This document shows, piece by piece, positions 1-6,718 of a stretch of 7,359 nt of DNA. This stretch comes from an uncultured Clostridia bacterium (GTDB taxonomy: Bacteria > Bacillota > Clostridia > Oscillospirales > Acutalibacteraceae). A program made the position numbers and the translations under genes. Numbering within the stretch: position 1 is the first letter of the stretch; each line of letters opens with the position of its first letter. The stretch covers positions 1 through 7,359 of the forward strand of contig CAMHNT010000113.1 of the NCBI GenBank assembly GCA_946186535.1, written 5' to 3'. Below the pieces are notes generated by a model that saw only the letters and a list, made by a program, of their open reading frames with translations, had not been told where the DNA came from and did not search any database.

Positions 1-12
1 ATTACTTTTTCT

Positions 13-1941
13 CTATTTACAATACAAAATCAGTCTTTTTTTATGAAAGAGCCATTTTATTTCATGCTCGTCCGCATAAACCTCTGCCTCCGTACCCTCG
101 TAACCGTGTATCTCCAGATCAGGATTATGATTGTCGAAAGCGTCGTCGGCTATATCATCGACATTATCAAGAATAACAACCTTCTCAAGATCATCGCAGT
201 CCTTGAATGCACCGTCTCCGATTTTCTTTACTTCATCGGGCACGGTATACTCTTCGTCTTCTTTTCCCTCGGGATATCTCAGAAGCTCGTCCATGTCCTT
301 GTCAAAGAGCACTCCGTCATCGTCGGAATAATTCGGATTGTTATCGTCAACGGATATGTTCTCCAGCTCGGGCATGCCGTCAAAAATATCCGGATCGATA
401 TCGGTAACTCCCTCGGGAATCGTTACGTCAGTGATCGTATTTCCTTCGCCGGCAAACGGCTTATCGTCCGTATCCAGTCCGACAACGGGCTTGCCGCCGA
501 TATTGTCGGGAATATTGAGAACATCATTGTCTCCGTCATAACCGGTTATAATAACCTCGTCCTCGTTTTCGGGGTTGACAATAAACCTTACGTCAAGCGG
601 AACGAAAGGAATATTGTTTTCGTCCGCATAGTCGTCGGCAGTTGAATCAAGATAGCCGTAAATCGTCAGAGTGTCTTCGTCATTTGCGAACGGAGTTCCG
701 TCAAAAACGGCTTCCGGATCGTAAATCACGGCTTTTTCAAGGTTGTCGCAGTCAGAAAAAGCATTGTCTCCGATTTCACCGACATTCTCCGGAATCTCAA
801 CTTCCGAGAGATTGTCACAGTCTTCAAATGCACCAGGAGCGATTTTTTCGACGGTTTCGGGAACCGTGTATTTTTCGTCGTCCTTGGCTTCCGGATAGCG
901 GAGAAGCTCGGTCTTGTCTTTGTCGAAAAGAACGCCGTCTTCGTCGGCGTAATTCGGATTTTCCGGATCAACCGAAATGCTCTCAAGATTCGGAAGGTCG
1001 TCGAAAATATCGGGATCCAAATCGAGAATTTCCTTCGGAACGGTCAGATTCACCAGAGGACTCTCATCGTCGGAATTCTCACCCACAAAGAACGGATTCT
1101 CCCCGTCCGTTCCGACAGCCGTCACCGGAATTCCGCCGATTTTCGCCGGCAGAGTCAGATCGTCGATATCACCGTCATAGCCTGTTATCTTTACTTCATC
1201 GTCACCGGTTTCGGGGTTTTTAACAACATCATAACGAAAATCGAGCGGCACGAACGGAACCTCTTTTTCCTTGAAGCTCGTGTCATAAGCATAGTCCCAA
1301 GCCGTAGAACCGAGATAGCCGTACATAACGACATCGGGACTTTCGTCAACCGTAATCGGAGAATTCTCTCCGAAATCAACGGCTTTTGAATAAACCGTAA
1401 CATTTCTGAGATTTTCGCAGCCGTCAAAAACGTCGTCGCCTATTGAAATCTTCTCTTCTTTGCCCTCGCCGTCAAAAACAGGATTAATAACAACCTTGCT
1501 CAGACCAGAAACATTTTCAAAAGCGCCCTTTTCAACCGAAGTAACCGATTCCGGAAGAATAAACTCGCCGCCCGAACCGTTTGAGATGAAGCTGCCGTAT
1601 CCTTCGGGGCAGCGGATAATTGCCGTTCCTTTCTTGTTGTAAAGAATGCCGTCAATATCCTTGAATTTCTTGTTGTCCGAATCAACCTTTACCGCACTCA
1701 GCGCCGGCAATTCGTCAAAAACATCTCCCGAAAGAGTCTTCACCGTTGAAGGAATGTTTATCGTCTCAACGGAGTTTTTAACGTCATCGTCAAGATACGC
1801 ATTGTCAAAAGCCGTAACTTCAACCTTCGTAACCTCAACGCCCATGATTTTCTTCGGAACGGTTACGTTTTTGTCATCGCCGCAATATTCTGTGACTGTG
1901 CCGTAATTCTTTGAATAATGGAAATCAAGCGGAACAAAATA
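13..1941 (-). repeat. three large duplicated modules in the LRR protein
   Basis: The C-terminal two thirds of the LRR protein is a triplicated module. YFVPLDFHY (residue 352), PFVPLDFRY (580) and PFVPLDVRF (796) open the copies, which occupy 1258-1941, 610-1257 and 13-609. Module lengths are 228, 216 and 198 residues. The last two are closest: both have ITGYDGD, IGG[IK]PV, DPDIFD, NPNY, DGVLFDKD, ELLRYPE and YTVP in the same order. The first copy is more diverged (DGILYNKKG, CPEGYG). This points to stepwise internal duplication, with the two C-terminal copies the most recent. Confidence 0.85.
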
Positions 1942-2994
1942 GATGTCGTTGTCATCTGCGTACGAATTTGAATCCGTTCCGGAATAAGCATGGATAACAA
2001 GATCCTTATTTCCAACCAGAAATGCCTCGTCGGAAACGACAGCCTTCTTGCTGTAAACGTAAATGTCATTAAGCGACGAACAGCCGAAAAATGCCTGACT
2101 GCCGATGTTCTCAACATTTTTCGGAATATCTATCCGCTCAAGAGCCAGACAATTCTGGAATGCTTCATCACCTATCGTTTTCAGACTTTCCGGGAATTTA
2201 ACGGAAGAAAGTCTGATTGATTTGTTGAATGCGCCGTCACCTATAACCGTAACATTTTTTCCGTCGATCTTTTCCGGGATTTCAAACTCCGAAACGGAGC
2301 TGCTGAACTCTGAGATTTCAATATTGTCGTCCTCGTCAACATTGTATGTACAGAAACCCAATCCGTTTTTCGCAAAATCAACCGCATTGGATTCCGTAGG
2401 ACAGAAGATTATCAGCTCCGTACTTCGTTTTGAAAAAGCCAGCTTTCCTATTTCAATGTCAGGATTCGGAATAACTGCTGTTTTCAGACTGTTACAGTTA
2501 TAGAATGCGCTTTTCCCTATCTCCGCAACGTTTTCGGAAAGCTCGATTTTGGTCAGCCCGGAACACCCGAAAAATGCATTCGTTTCAATAACGGCAAGAT
2601 TTTCGGAAAATTTCACATTTGTCAGACCGGTGCAATCTATAAAAGCACTGTCTTCTATAATTGTAACACTGTCCGGAATCACAACGCTTTTCAGATTTGT
2701 ATTATCACAGAATGCCTCGCTTCCGATAACCGTAACTTCAAATCCGTCAATTCTTCCCGGAATCACAACCTCTTCGTCACTGCCAAGATAACCGACAATT
2801 ACTGCATTTCCGTCGTTCTCAGCGTACTCGAAGTCACCGAAAATCTTTGCGCTTCTGTTTTTGACATTTTTTCCTACGGTGTACGAAAAAGATGATGTTT
2901 CTTCACCAATCTCTTCTGCGCCCGCAGTCATGGCGGCAGCCGGATAGGAAGCAAGCATGGCAGCAGCCAAAAACAACGCCAAAGGTTTTTTCAT
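13..2994 (-). CDS. secreted BspA-like leucine-rich-repeat (LRR_5) protein
   Basis: An exported 993-residue repeat protein, probably a surface or secreted binding protein; the ligand is unknown. Residues 1 to about 27 form a signal peptide (Lys2-Lys3, a long Ala/Leu core, then an AGA/EE cleavage site). The body carries LRR_5 motifs of the form AFxxCxxL-x-x-[IV]-x-[IL]P: at 94, 117, 140 and 163 with exact 23-residue spacing, then 255, 278, 301, 491, 522, 722, 745 and 929. From residue 352 the protein consists of long modules, each opening with FVPLD. The ATG at 2994 is preferred over the in-frame TTG at 3003 because AAAGTGAG lies 9 bases before the ATG but directly abuts the TTG. No dockerin, LPxTG, SLH or membrane anchor is visible. 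The C-terminus is a short basic and hydrophobic tail (HKKRLILYCK) unlike the acidic modules. The gene is divergent from the YlbJ-like gene. The family is clear; the role is not. Confidence 0.93.
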   Translation of the reverse strand: MKKPLALFLAAAMLASYPAAAMTAGAEEIGEETSSFSYTVGKNVKNRSAKIFGDFEYAENDGNAVIVGYLGSDEEVVIPGRIDGFEVTVIGSEAFCDNTNLKSVVIPDSVTIIEDSAFIDCTGLTNVKFSENLAVIETNAFFGCSGLTKIELSENVAEIGKSAFYNCNSLKTAVIPNPDIEIGKLAFSKRSTELIIFCPTESNAVDFAKNGLGFCTYNVDEDDNIEISEFSSSVSEFEIPEKIDGKNVTVIGDGAFNKSIRLSSVKFPESLKTIGDEAFQNCLALERIDIPKNVENIGSQAFFGCSSLNDIYVYSKKAVVSDEAFLVGNKDLVIHAYSGTDSNSYADDNDIYFVPLDFHYSKNYGTVTEYCGDDKNVTVPKKIMGVEVTKVEVTAFDNAYLDDDVKNSVETINIPSTVKTLSGDVFDELPALSAVKVDSDNKKFKDIDGILYNKKGTAIIRCPEGYGSFISNGSGGEFILPESVTSVEKGAFENVSGLSKVVINPVFDGEGKEEKISIGDDVFDGCENLRNVTVYSKAVDFGENSPITVDESPDVVMYGYLGSTAWDYAYDTSFKEKEVPFVPLDFRYDVVKNPETGDDEVKITGYDGDIDDLTLPAKIGGIPVTAVGTDGENPFFVGENSDDESPLVNLTVPKEILDLDPDIFDDLPNLESISVDPENPNYADEDGVLFDKDKTELLRYPEAKDDEKYTVPETVEKIAPGAFEDCDNLSEVEIPENVGEIGDNAFSDCDNLEKAVIYDPEAVFDGTPFANDEDTLTIYGYLDSTADDYADENNIPFVPLDVRFIVNPENEDEVIITGYDGDNDVLNIPDNIGGKPVVGLDTDDKPFAGEGNTITDVTIPEGVTDIDPDIFDGMPELENISVDDNNPNYSDDDGVLFDKDMDELLRYPEGKEDEEYTVPDEVKKIGDGAFKDCDDLEKVVILDNVDDIADDAFDNHNPDLEIHGYEGTEAEVYADEHEIKWLFHKKRLILYCK

Positions 2995-3003
2995 TTCGTT
3001 CAA

Positions 3004-3011
3004 CTCACTTT
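3004..3011 (-). promoter_or_regulatory. ribosome binding site of the LRR gene (decides the start)
   Basis: On the minus strand AAAGTGAG, an imperfect Shine-Dalgarno sequence, ends 9 bases before the ATG at 2994. It abuts the upstream in-frame TTG at 3003 with no spacer, so the ATG is the likely start. Confidence 0.6.
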
Positions 3012-3078
3012 CACCAAAATAATATTTTTAATTCCAAAAATTCTACATTATATTTTACTAAATAACCTCAAAGAGCAA

Positions 3079-3099
3079 AAAAGGAAAATTTTTCCTTTT
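3079..3099. repeat. perfect 21-base inverted repeat at the predicted LRR transcript start
   Basis: AAAAGGAAAA (3079-3088) and TTTTCCTTTT (3090-3099) are perfect reverse complements around a single central T. The repeat begins 9 bases beyond the predicted -10 of the LRR promoter, so it could be an operator at about +2 to +22. A one-base centre makes an RNA hairpin of all 10 pairs impossible, which fits a DNA-binding site better than a terminator. A chance A/T-rich palindrome remains possible. Confidence 0.5.
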
Positions 3100-3107
3100 A
3101 CAATAGA

Positions 3108-3137
3108 ATTATAATACATTTCTGTAATAATTGTTAA
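3108..3137 (-). promoter_or_regulatory. predicted sigma-A-type promoter of the LRR gene
   Basis: On the minus strand TTAACA (3137-3132, 5 of 6 to the -35 consensus) is followed after 18 bases by TATAAT (3113-3108, 6 of 6). Transcription would start near 3101, giving a leader of about 105 bases. In an AT-rich spacer such matches can be chance, but this is the best pair found for this gene. An inverted repeat overlaps the -35 and another lies at the expected start of the transcript. Confidence 0.5.
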
Positions 3138-3148
3138 CAAAACAATTA
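3128..3148. repeat. inverted repeat overlapping the predicted LRR -35 box
   Basis: TAATTGTT (3128-3135) and AACAATTA (3141-3148) are perfect 8-base inverted arms around a 5-base centre. They span the predicted -35 hexamer of the LRR gene, the usual place for a repressor site. Base composition is extremely AT-rich, so significance is modest. Confidence 0.35.
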
Positions 3149-3444
3149 CAACTTTTTAACTATTTTAAAATATTCTACAATTTCACCAATTAATCAATTT
3201 ATACTCAGTTGTTTTGAATATTATTGCTATTCTGAATTTAAATACCGATAAATATATACAACAGTGCAAATCAATTATATTTTTCTCTGAAGTAATTAAA
3301 ATTACACAACCTGAAATACCTGATTTGCAATCGGCAGATAATTATAATTGTTTACTCAAACATAAAAAATACGGGTTTAAAAACATATATCAGAAAACTT
3401 ATACATATACATTTGACAGAACCATTATAAGTTCCGAAAAAAAG

Positions 3445-3450
3445 AAAGGA
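3445..3450 (+). promoter_or_regulatory. ribosome binding site of the YlbJ-like gene (decides the start)
   Basis: AAAGGA ends 9 bases before the ATG at 3460. No comparable site precedes the in-frame TTG at 3214, which supports the shorter 375-residue protein. Confidence 0.7.
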
Positions 3451-3459
3451 ATTCTGAAA

Positions 3460-4587
3460 ATGAAGAACAAAATCTATCTGAGTAAAAAAGCAGATTTACT
3501 CTCAATGATCTGTGTAAGCTTAGCGTTCACGGCGGTTTGTATAGGTGTACTTGCCGTTCCTAAAATCTCGATAGAGGGAGCGAAAAGCGGAATCTCATAT
3601 TCCCTGGGAATTCTGATTCCTTCACTTTTTCCGTTTATGTTTCTCTCCGGCTTTGCCGTTGAATACGGCATATCCCGGAAACTCGGGCGGATCCTCTCCC
3701 CTTTCACGGAGAAAATTCTTTATCTTCCGAGCGAAGCCGGAGTAACGGTTCTTTTAAGCCTCATCGGAGGTTTTCCCGTCGGCGCCGTCGGAATCAGCGC
3801 ACTTTTCAAACAGGGAAAAATCACGGAAAAACAGGCTCAAAGAATGCTCTGTTTCTGCGTGAACTCCGGTCCTGCTTTTCTGATCAGCGTTGTCGGAACA
3901 GAACTTTATGACAGCGAAATGATCGGAATAATCCTTCTCACCGCTCAGACGATCGCCAGTCTTATCATAGGCGCCGTTCTCGGACTTTTAGCAAGACGGA
4001 AAGAACCGCTTCAAAGGAGCGTCGCAGTTTCAGGCGGAAGAAATTCATTTTCTTCGGCATTTGTTATCTCTGCGAAAAACGCTTCCGTTTCAACCGTCAA
4101 TCTCTGCGCGCTCGTAGTTCTTTTTTCGTCTTTTGAATCCGTTCTTATGAATATTCTGAAAATTGACAGTTCCTCTCCTTCGGGCATGGCGCTGAAGGCA
4201 ATACTGGAGGTTACGGACGGATGCAGCTGTCTCGCCGAAAATCATGTTCCGATCTTTCTGACTGCGCTCGCAATCGGCTGGAGCGGAATCTGCGTTCATT
4301 TTCAGATATACGCTTCGGCGGAAAACATAAATATCAACAAGCTTGTTTTTCTGACCGGAAGAATTTTCTGCGGTTTGCTTTCGGGACTTCTGACGTATTT
4401 TGCAACGCTGCTCATCGTAACAGACACCGACGCATTTTCAAATATCAGCAAAACGACGGAGTCCTTTTCATCAAGCAGCATTTACGGCAGTCTTGCACTT
4501 TTTGTTTCATGTATTCTATTTTTAATTTTCATGAATACATATATTAACGGAATAATATCGAAGGAATCTTCGGAAGCCTCAGCCTGA
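3460..4587 (+). CDS. ylbJ: YlbJ-like membrane protein (nucleoside-recognition/Gate family)
   Basis: A 375-residue integral membrane protein. About eight or nine hydrophobic segments are visible, near residues 14-33, 46-66, 92-112, 136-148, 154-177, 211-230, 264-282, 297-320 and 341-360. Family marks occur in two halves. The first has PSLFPF (54-59), GGFPVGA (103-109) and FCVNSGPAF (132-140). The second has LEVTDGC (249-255) and GWSGICVHFQ (273-282). This matches my recollection of the YlbJ sporulation membrane proteins, which are slightly longer in Bacillus (about 400 residues). In B. subtilis ylbJ is expressed in the mother cell and is linked to spore cortex formation; the transported substrate, if any, is unknown. 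The start is the ATG with AAAGGA 9 bases upstream. The gene is divergent from the LRR gene and 141 bases ahead of asnB. The symbol is by family resemblance; another Gate-family transporter is the alternative. Confidence 0.82.
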   Translation: MKNKIYLSKKADLLSMICVSLAFTAVCIGVLAVPKISIEGAKSGISYSLGILIPSLFPFMFLSGFAVEYGISRKLGRILSPFTEKILYLPSEAGVTVLLSLIGGFPVGAVGISALFKQGKITEKQAQRMLCFCVNSGPAFLISVVGTELYDSEMIGIILLTAQTIASLIIGAVLGLLARRKEPLQRSVAVSGGRNSFSSAFVISAKNASVSTVNLCALVVLFSSFESVLMNILKIDSSSPSGMALKAILEVTDGCSCLAENHVPIFLTALAIGWSGICVHFQIYASAENININKLVFLTGRIFCGLLSGLLTYFATLLIVTDTDAFSNISKTTESFSSSSIYGSLALFVSCILFLIFMNTYINGIISKESSEASA

Positions 4588-4614
4588 ACAAAATATTGGG
4601 TACAGGATATTTGT

Positions 4615-4641
4615 TTGAGGTATGTCAGTGTTCAATATAAT
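4615..4641 (+). promoter_or_regulatory. possible asnB promoter
   Basis: A perfect TATAAT (4636-4641) is preceded by TTGAGG (4615-4620) at a short 15-base spacing; TTGTTT at 4611-4616 would give 19. Transcription would start near 4648, leaving an 80-base leader before the asnB start. The spacing is not ideal, so this is a weak call. Confidence 0.3.
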
Positions 4642-4671
4642 ATTTTCAATAAAACTGATTTATATTGAAAA
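4631..4671. repeat. three TTCAATA boxes forming alternative inverted repeats upstream of asnB
   Basis: TTCAATATAA (4631-4640) is the perfect reverse complement of TTATATTGAA (4660-4669). A second upstream copy, TTTTCAATA (4643-4651), is the perfect reverse complement of TATTGAAAA (4663-4671). The 7-base core TTCAATA thus occurs twice in direct orientation 14 bases apart and once inverted, and one downstream arm can pair with either upstream copy. The first box overlaps the possible -10 of asnB. It may be a regulator-binding cluster, a weak AT-rich hairpin ending the YlbJ-like transcript, or chance. Confidence 0.45.
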
Positions 4672-4679
4672 ATTCTTTG

Positions 4680-4696
4680 CGGCAGTCACACTGCCG
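4680..4696 (+). promoter_or_regulatory. small GC-rich hairpin in the asnB leader
   Basis: CGGCAGT (4680-4686) and ACTGCCG (4690-4696) form a 7-pair stem with a CAC loop, in an otherwise AT-rich spacer. It is followed by TTAATATCAATTGTTTTT, so it is not a clean intrinsic terminator, although it could act as a weak one for the YlbJ-like gene. It sits 19 bases before the asnB Shine-Dalgarno sequence and could stabilise the leader. Confidence 0.4.
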
Positions 4697-4715
4697 TTAA
4701 TATCAATTGTTTTTC

Positions 4716-4722
4716 AGGAGGT
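4716..4722 (+). promoter_or_regulatory. strong ribosome binding site of asnB
   Basis: AGGAGGT lies 6 bases before the asnB ATG. It is much closer to consensus than the sites of the other two genes whose starts are visible, which suggests high translation, and it fixes Cys2 as the residue exposed after Met removal. Confidence 0.85.
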
Positions 4723-4728
4723 ATTGCT

Positions 4729-6561
4729 ATGTGTGGAATAGCCGGTTGGTTTTCCGACAGAGACAGGATTGACGATAACACGGATACGCTTGAAAAAATG
4801 AGTGAAACGCTCTGCCGAAGAGGTCCGGACGAGAACGGAATGTTTCTCGAAAACAACGTATGCCTTATTCACAGAAGGCTTACCGTAATCGACCCCGAAA
4901 CAGGAAAACAGCCGATGAGCGAAAAAATAGGTGAACGTTGCGTAACAATAGTATACAACGGAGAGCTTTACAACACCGAAGATCTCCGCGCGGAACTCAG
5001 CGCCTCAGGCACTCTTTTCAGAGGACGTTCCGACACCGAGGTTCTCCTGAAATCATATCTTCACTGGGGCGAAGCCTGCGTTGAAAAGCTGAACGGAATT
5101 TTCGCCTTTGCGATTTATGACAGCAGCGACAGAAAGCTTTTCATGGCACGTGATCCGATAGGCGTAAAGCCGTTTTTCTATTATGATTACAGCGGCGGAT
5201 TGCTTTTCGGTTCCGAAATAAAAACGCTTCTCGCAAATCCTCTTGTCAGACCTCAGATCGACGAAGAAGGACTTTCCGAAATCTTCTTCATCGGTCCCGG
5301 AAGAACGAACGGAGGCGGAATTTTCAAGGGCGTCGGAGAACTACTCCCGGGAGAATGTGCCGTCTACAGGAACGGAAACCTCAAAAAGCGGAGATACTTC
5401 AGGATCACTGCGGAGGAACATTCTCACACAAAAGAACAGACAATCGAATACACCCGATATCTCCTCACCGACGCAATTGAAAGACAGCTCGTCAGCGACG
5501 TTCCTCTCTGCACGTTTCTTTCCGGAGGACTTGACAGCAGCATAATTTCAAATGTCGCATCAGATTGCTTTAGAAAGAAAAACCGTAAACTCGACACCTA
5601 TTCGGTAAACTACGTCGACAACAGGAAATATTTCAGAAAAAGTCTTTTCCAACCCAACTCCGACGAAGAATATATCGATATTATGGTTAACCACATCGGG
5701 TCTGAACATCACTCGGTTATACTCGAAAACACCGATCTTTACAGGGCGCTTTTCGATTCGGTGAAAGCGCGTGACCTTCCGGGAATGGTTGACGTTGACT
5801 CGTCGCTTCTGCTGTTCTGCAGAGAAGTGAAAAAAGATTTTACCGTTGCTCTTTCAGGCGAATGCGCAGATGAGCTTTTCGGCGGCTATCCGTGGTATCA
5901 TAATCCCGATATACTTTTTGAGGAATGCTTTCCGTGGTCCAGATCTCAGGCAGTAAGGCGAAGTATTCTCAGAGACGGCTTTCTTCCCCACGGAGAGGAA
6001 TATGTTCACACACGCTACAGCGAAACCGTAAATCAGACCGACTCCCTCCCCTCCGACACTCCTCACCAAAAGCGCATGAGAGAAATGTTCATGCTCAATT
6101 TCAACTGGTTCATGCAGAATCTTCTGGACAGAAAGGACCGCTGTTCGATGTACAGCGGTCTTGAAGTAAGAGTTCCGTTCTGCGACCACAGAATCGTACG
6201 ATATGCTTACAATATGCCGTGGGAGTTCAAGGCTCTCAACGGAAGGGAAAAAGGAATCGTTCGTGAAGCGTTTTCGGATCTTCTTCCCGAATCAATAACA
6301 CAGAGAAAGAAAAGTCCATACCCAAAAACGCACAATCCGCTCTACTTGAAGCTGACGAGTGAAGGTGCATTGAGCGTTCTGGAGGACAAAAGCTCACCGC
6401 TTCATGACATTCTCGACAGAAAAGGAGTCATTGATATCATAGAAAACCCCGATAACATCTCCTCCCCATGGTACGGTCAGCTCATGCGTGCGCCTCAGAT
6501 TCTGGCATATATCGTCGAGCTTGATTACTGGTTTAAGGAATACAAGGTTGAGATAGTATAA
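4729..6561 (+). CDS. asnB: asparagine synthetase B (glutamine-hydrolysing)
   Basis: A cytosolic enzyme that makes asparagine from aspartate, ATP and glutamine-derived ammonia. The 610 residues comprise an N-terminal class II glutaminase domain (about 1-210) and a C-terminal ATP-dependent synthetase domain (about 235-600). Visible glutaminase residues are the nucleophile Cys2 (MCGIAGW), Arg50 in HRRLTVID, the YNGEL motif at 77-81 (Asn78) and Asp102 in SDTEVLL. The ATP-pyrophosphatase P-loop is SGGLDSS at 265-271. The family motif ALSGECADELFGGY lies at 374-387, and RKDRCSMYSGLEVRVPF at 468-484. The length matches the roughly 610-630-residue Bacillus-type enzymes (AsnB, AsnO). No active residue is missing and no frameshift is seen. 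The start is set by Cys2 and an AGGAGGT 6 bases upstream. No T-box or attenuator was recognised in the 141-base leader. Of the family's possible variants (amidotransferases of secondary metabolism, beta-lactam synthetases), nothing nearby suggests one. Confidence 0.95.
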   Translation: MCGIAGWFSDRDRIDDNTDTLEKMSETLCRRGPDENGMFLENNVCLIHRRLTVIDPETGKQPMSEKIGERCVTIVYNGELYNTEDLRAELSASGTLFRGRSDTEVLLKSYLHWGEACVEKLNGIFAFAIYDSSDRKLFMARDPIGVKPFFYYDYSGGLLFGSEIKTLLANPLVRPQIDEEGLSEIFFIGPGRTNGGGIFKGVGELLPGECAVYRNGNLKKRRYFRITAEEHSHTKEQTIEYTRYLLTDAIERQLVSDVPLCTFLSGGLDSSIISNVASDCFRKKNRKLDTYSVNYVDNRKYFRKSLFQPNSDEEYIDIMVNHIGSEHHSVILENTDLYRALFDSVKARDLPGMVDVDSSLLLFCREVKKDFTVALSGECADELFGGYPWYHNPDILFEECFPWSRSQAVRRSILRDGFLPHGEEYVHTRYSETVNQTDSLPSDTPHQKRMREMFMLNFNWFMQNLLDRKDRCSMYSGLEVRVPFCDHRIVRYAYNMPWEFKALNGREKGIVREAFSDLLPESITQRKKSPYPKTHNPLYLKLTSEGALSVLEDKSSPLHDILDRKGVIDIIENPDNISSPWYGQLMRAPQILAYIVELDYWFKEYKVEIV

Positions 6562-6636
6562 TATATCTGCCGATATAATTTACAATAAGAAACTGTGAGC
6601 ATTAAAGTTCGAACATGATATAAAATCACTCATCAT

Positions 6637-6674
6637 AAAAGGGACGAACCGCTTTCCGTGCGTTCGTCCCTTTT
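6637..6674. terminator. bidirectional intrinsic terminator
   Basis: AAAAGGGACGAAC (6637-6649) and GTTCGTCCCTTTT (6662-6674) form a perfect 13-pair stem with a 12-base loop. Flanking A and T runs make it work in both directions: it ends the asnB transcript (stop 75 bases upstream) and the convergent dockerin-protein transcript (stop 44 bases away on the other side). Confidence 0.92.
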
Positions 6675-6718
6675 ATTGTGTTTATCTTTGTTTCTCTGAA
6701 TTCATACAGAAATTTCTG

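Larger units (their letters stand above)
2995..3459. other. AT-rich divergent intergenic region
   Basis: This is a 465-base spacer between two divergent genes. It holds the LRR gene's ribosome binding site and promoter, two inverted repeats, and the upstream signals of the YlbJ-like gene. A reading frame continues upstream of the YlbJ start to a TTG at 3214, but its composition is AT-rich, Asn/Ile/Lys/Tyr-heavy noise with no recognisable motif, so I treat it as non-coding. For the plus strand an isolated TTGACA (3413-3418) has no -10 at proper spacing, and TATAAT (3343-3348) has only a weak CTGATT 17 bases upstream. No riboswitch or T-box consensus was recognised. Confidence 0.6.

Noticed and set aside
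43..645. 200-codon plus-strand open frame opposite the LRR gene
   Set aside because: It mirrors the codon pattern of the real minus-strand gene, shows no protein motif, and has no separate ribosome binding site. The opposite strand has a signal peptide and clear LRR repeats.
642..1223. 193-codon plus-strand open frame rich in Arg, Ser and Pro
   Set aside because: A shadow of the Asp-, Glu- and Gly-rich LRR modules on the other strand; the composition is an artefact of frame and it has no recognisable domain.
3413..3441. Perfect TTGACA as a promoter for the YlbJ-like gene
   Set aside because: The position 17 bases downstream reads GAAAAA, and the nearest TATAA-like bases are only 6 bases away, so no usable -10 exists.
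3214..3459. N-terminal extension of the YlbJ-like protein from a TTG at 3214
   Set aside because: The stretch is AT-rich spacer sequence with no family motif; a good Shine-Dalgarno sequence precedes the ATG at 3460, and the resulting length fits the family.
4588..4728. T-box or other amino-acid riboswitch before asnB
   Set aside because: The spacer is too short for a T-box, and the conserved T-box antiterminator sequence and a strong intrinsic terminator are absent.
5854..6189. 111-codon minus-strand open frame inside asnB
   Set aside because: It lies wholly within conserved asparagine synthetase motifs on the other strand and has no recognisable motif or ribosome binding site.
6562..6577. 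TATATC/GATATA inverted repeat just after the asnB stop
   Set aside because: Only six AT-rich pairs with no T run; the real terminator is the 13-pair hairpin at 6637-6674.
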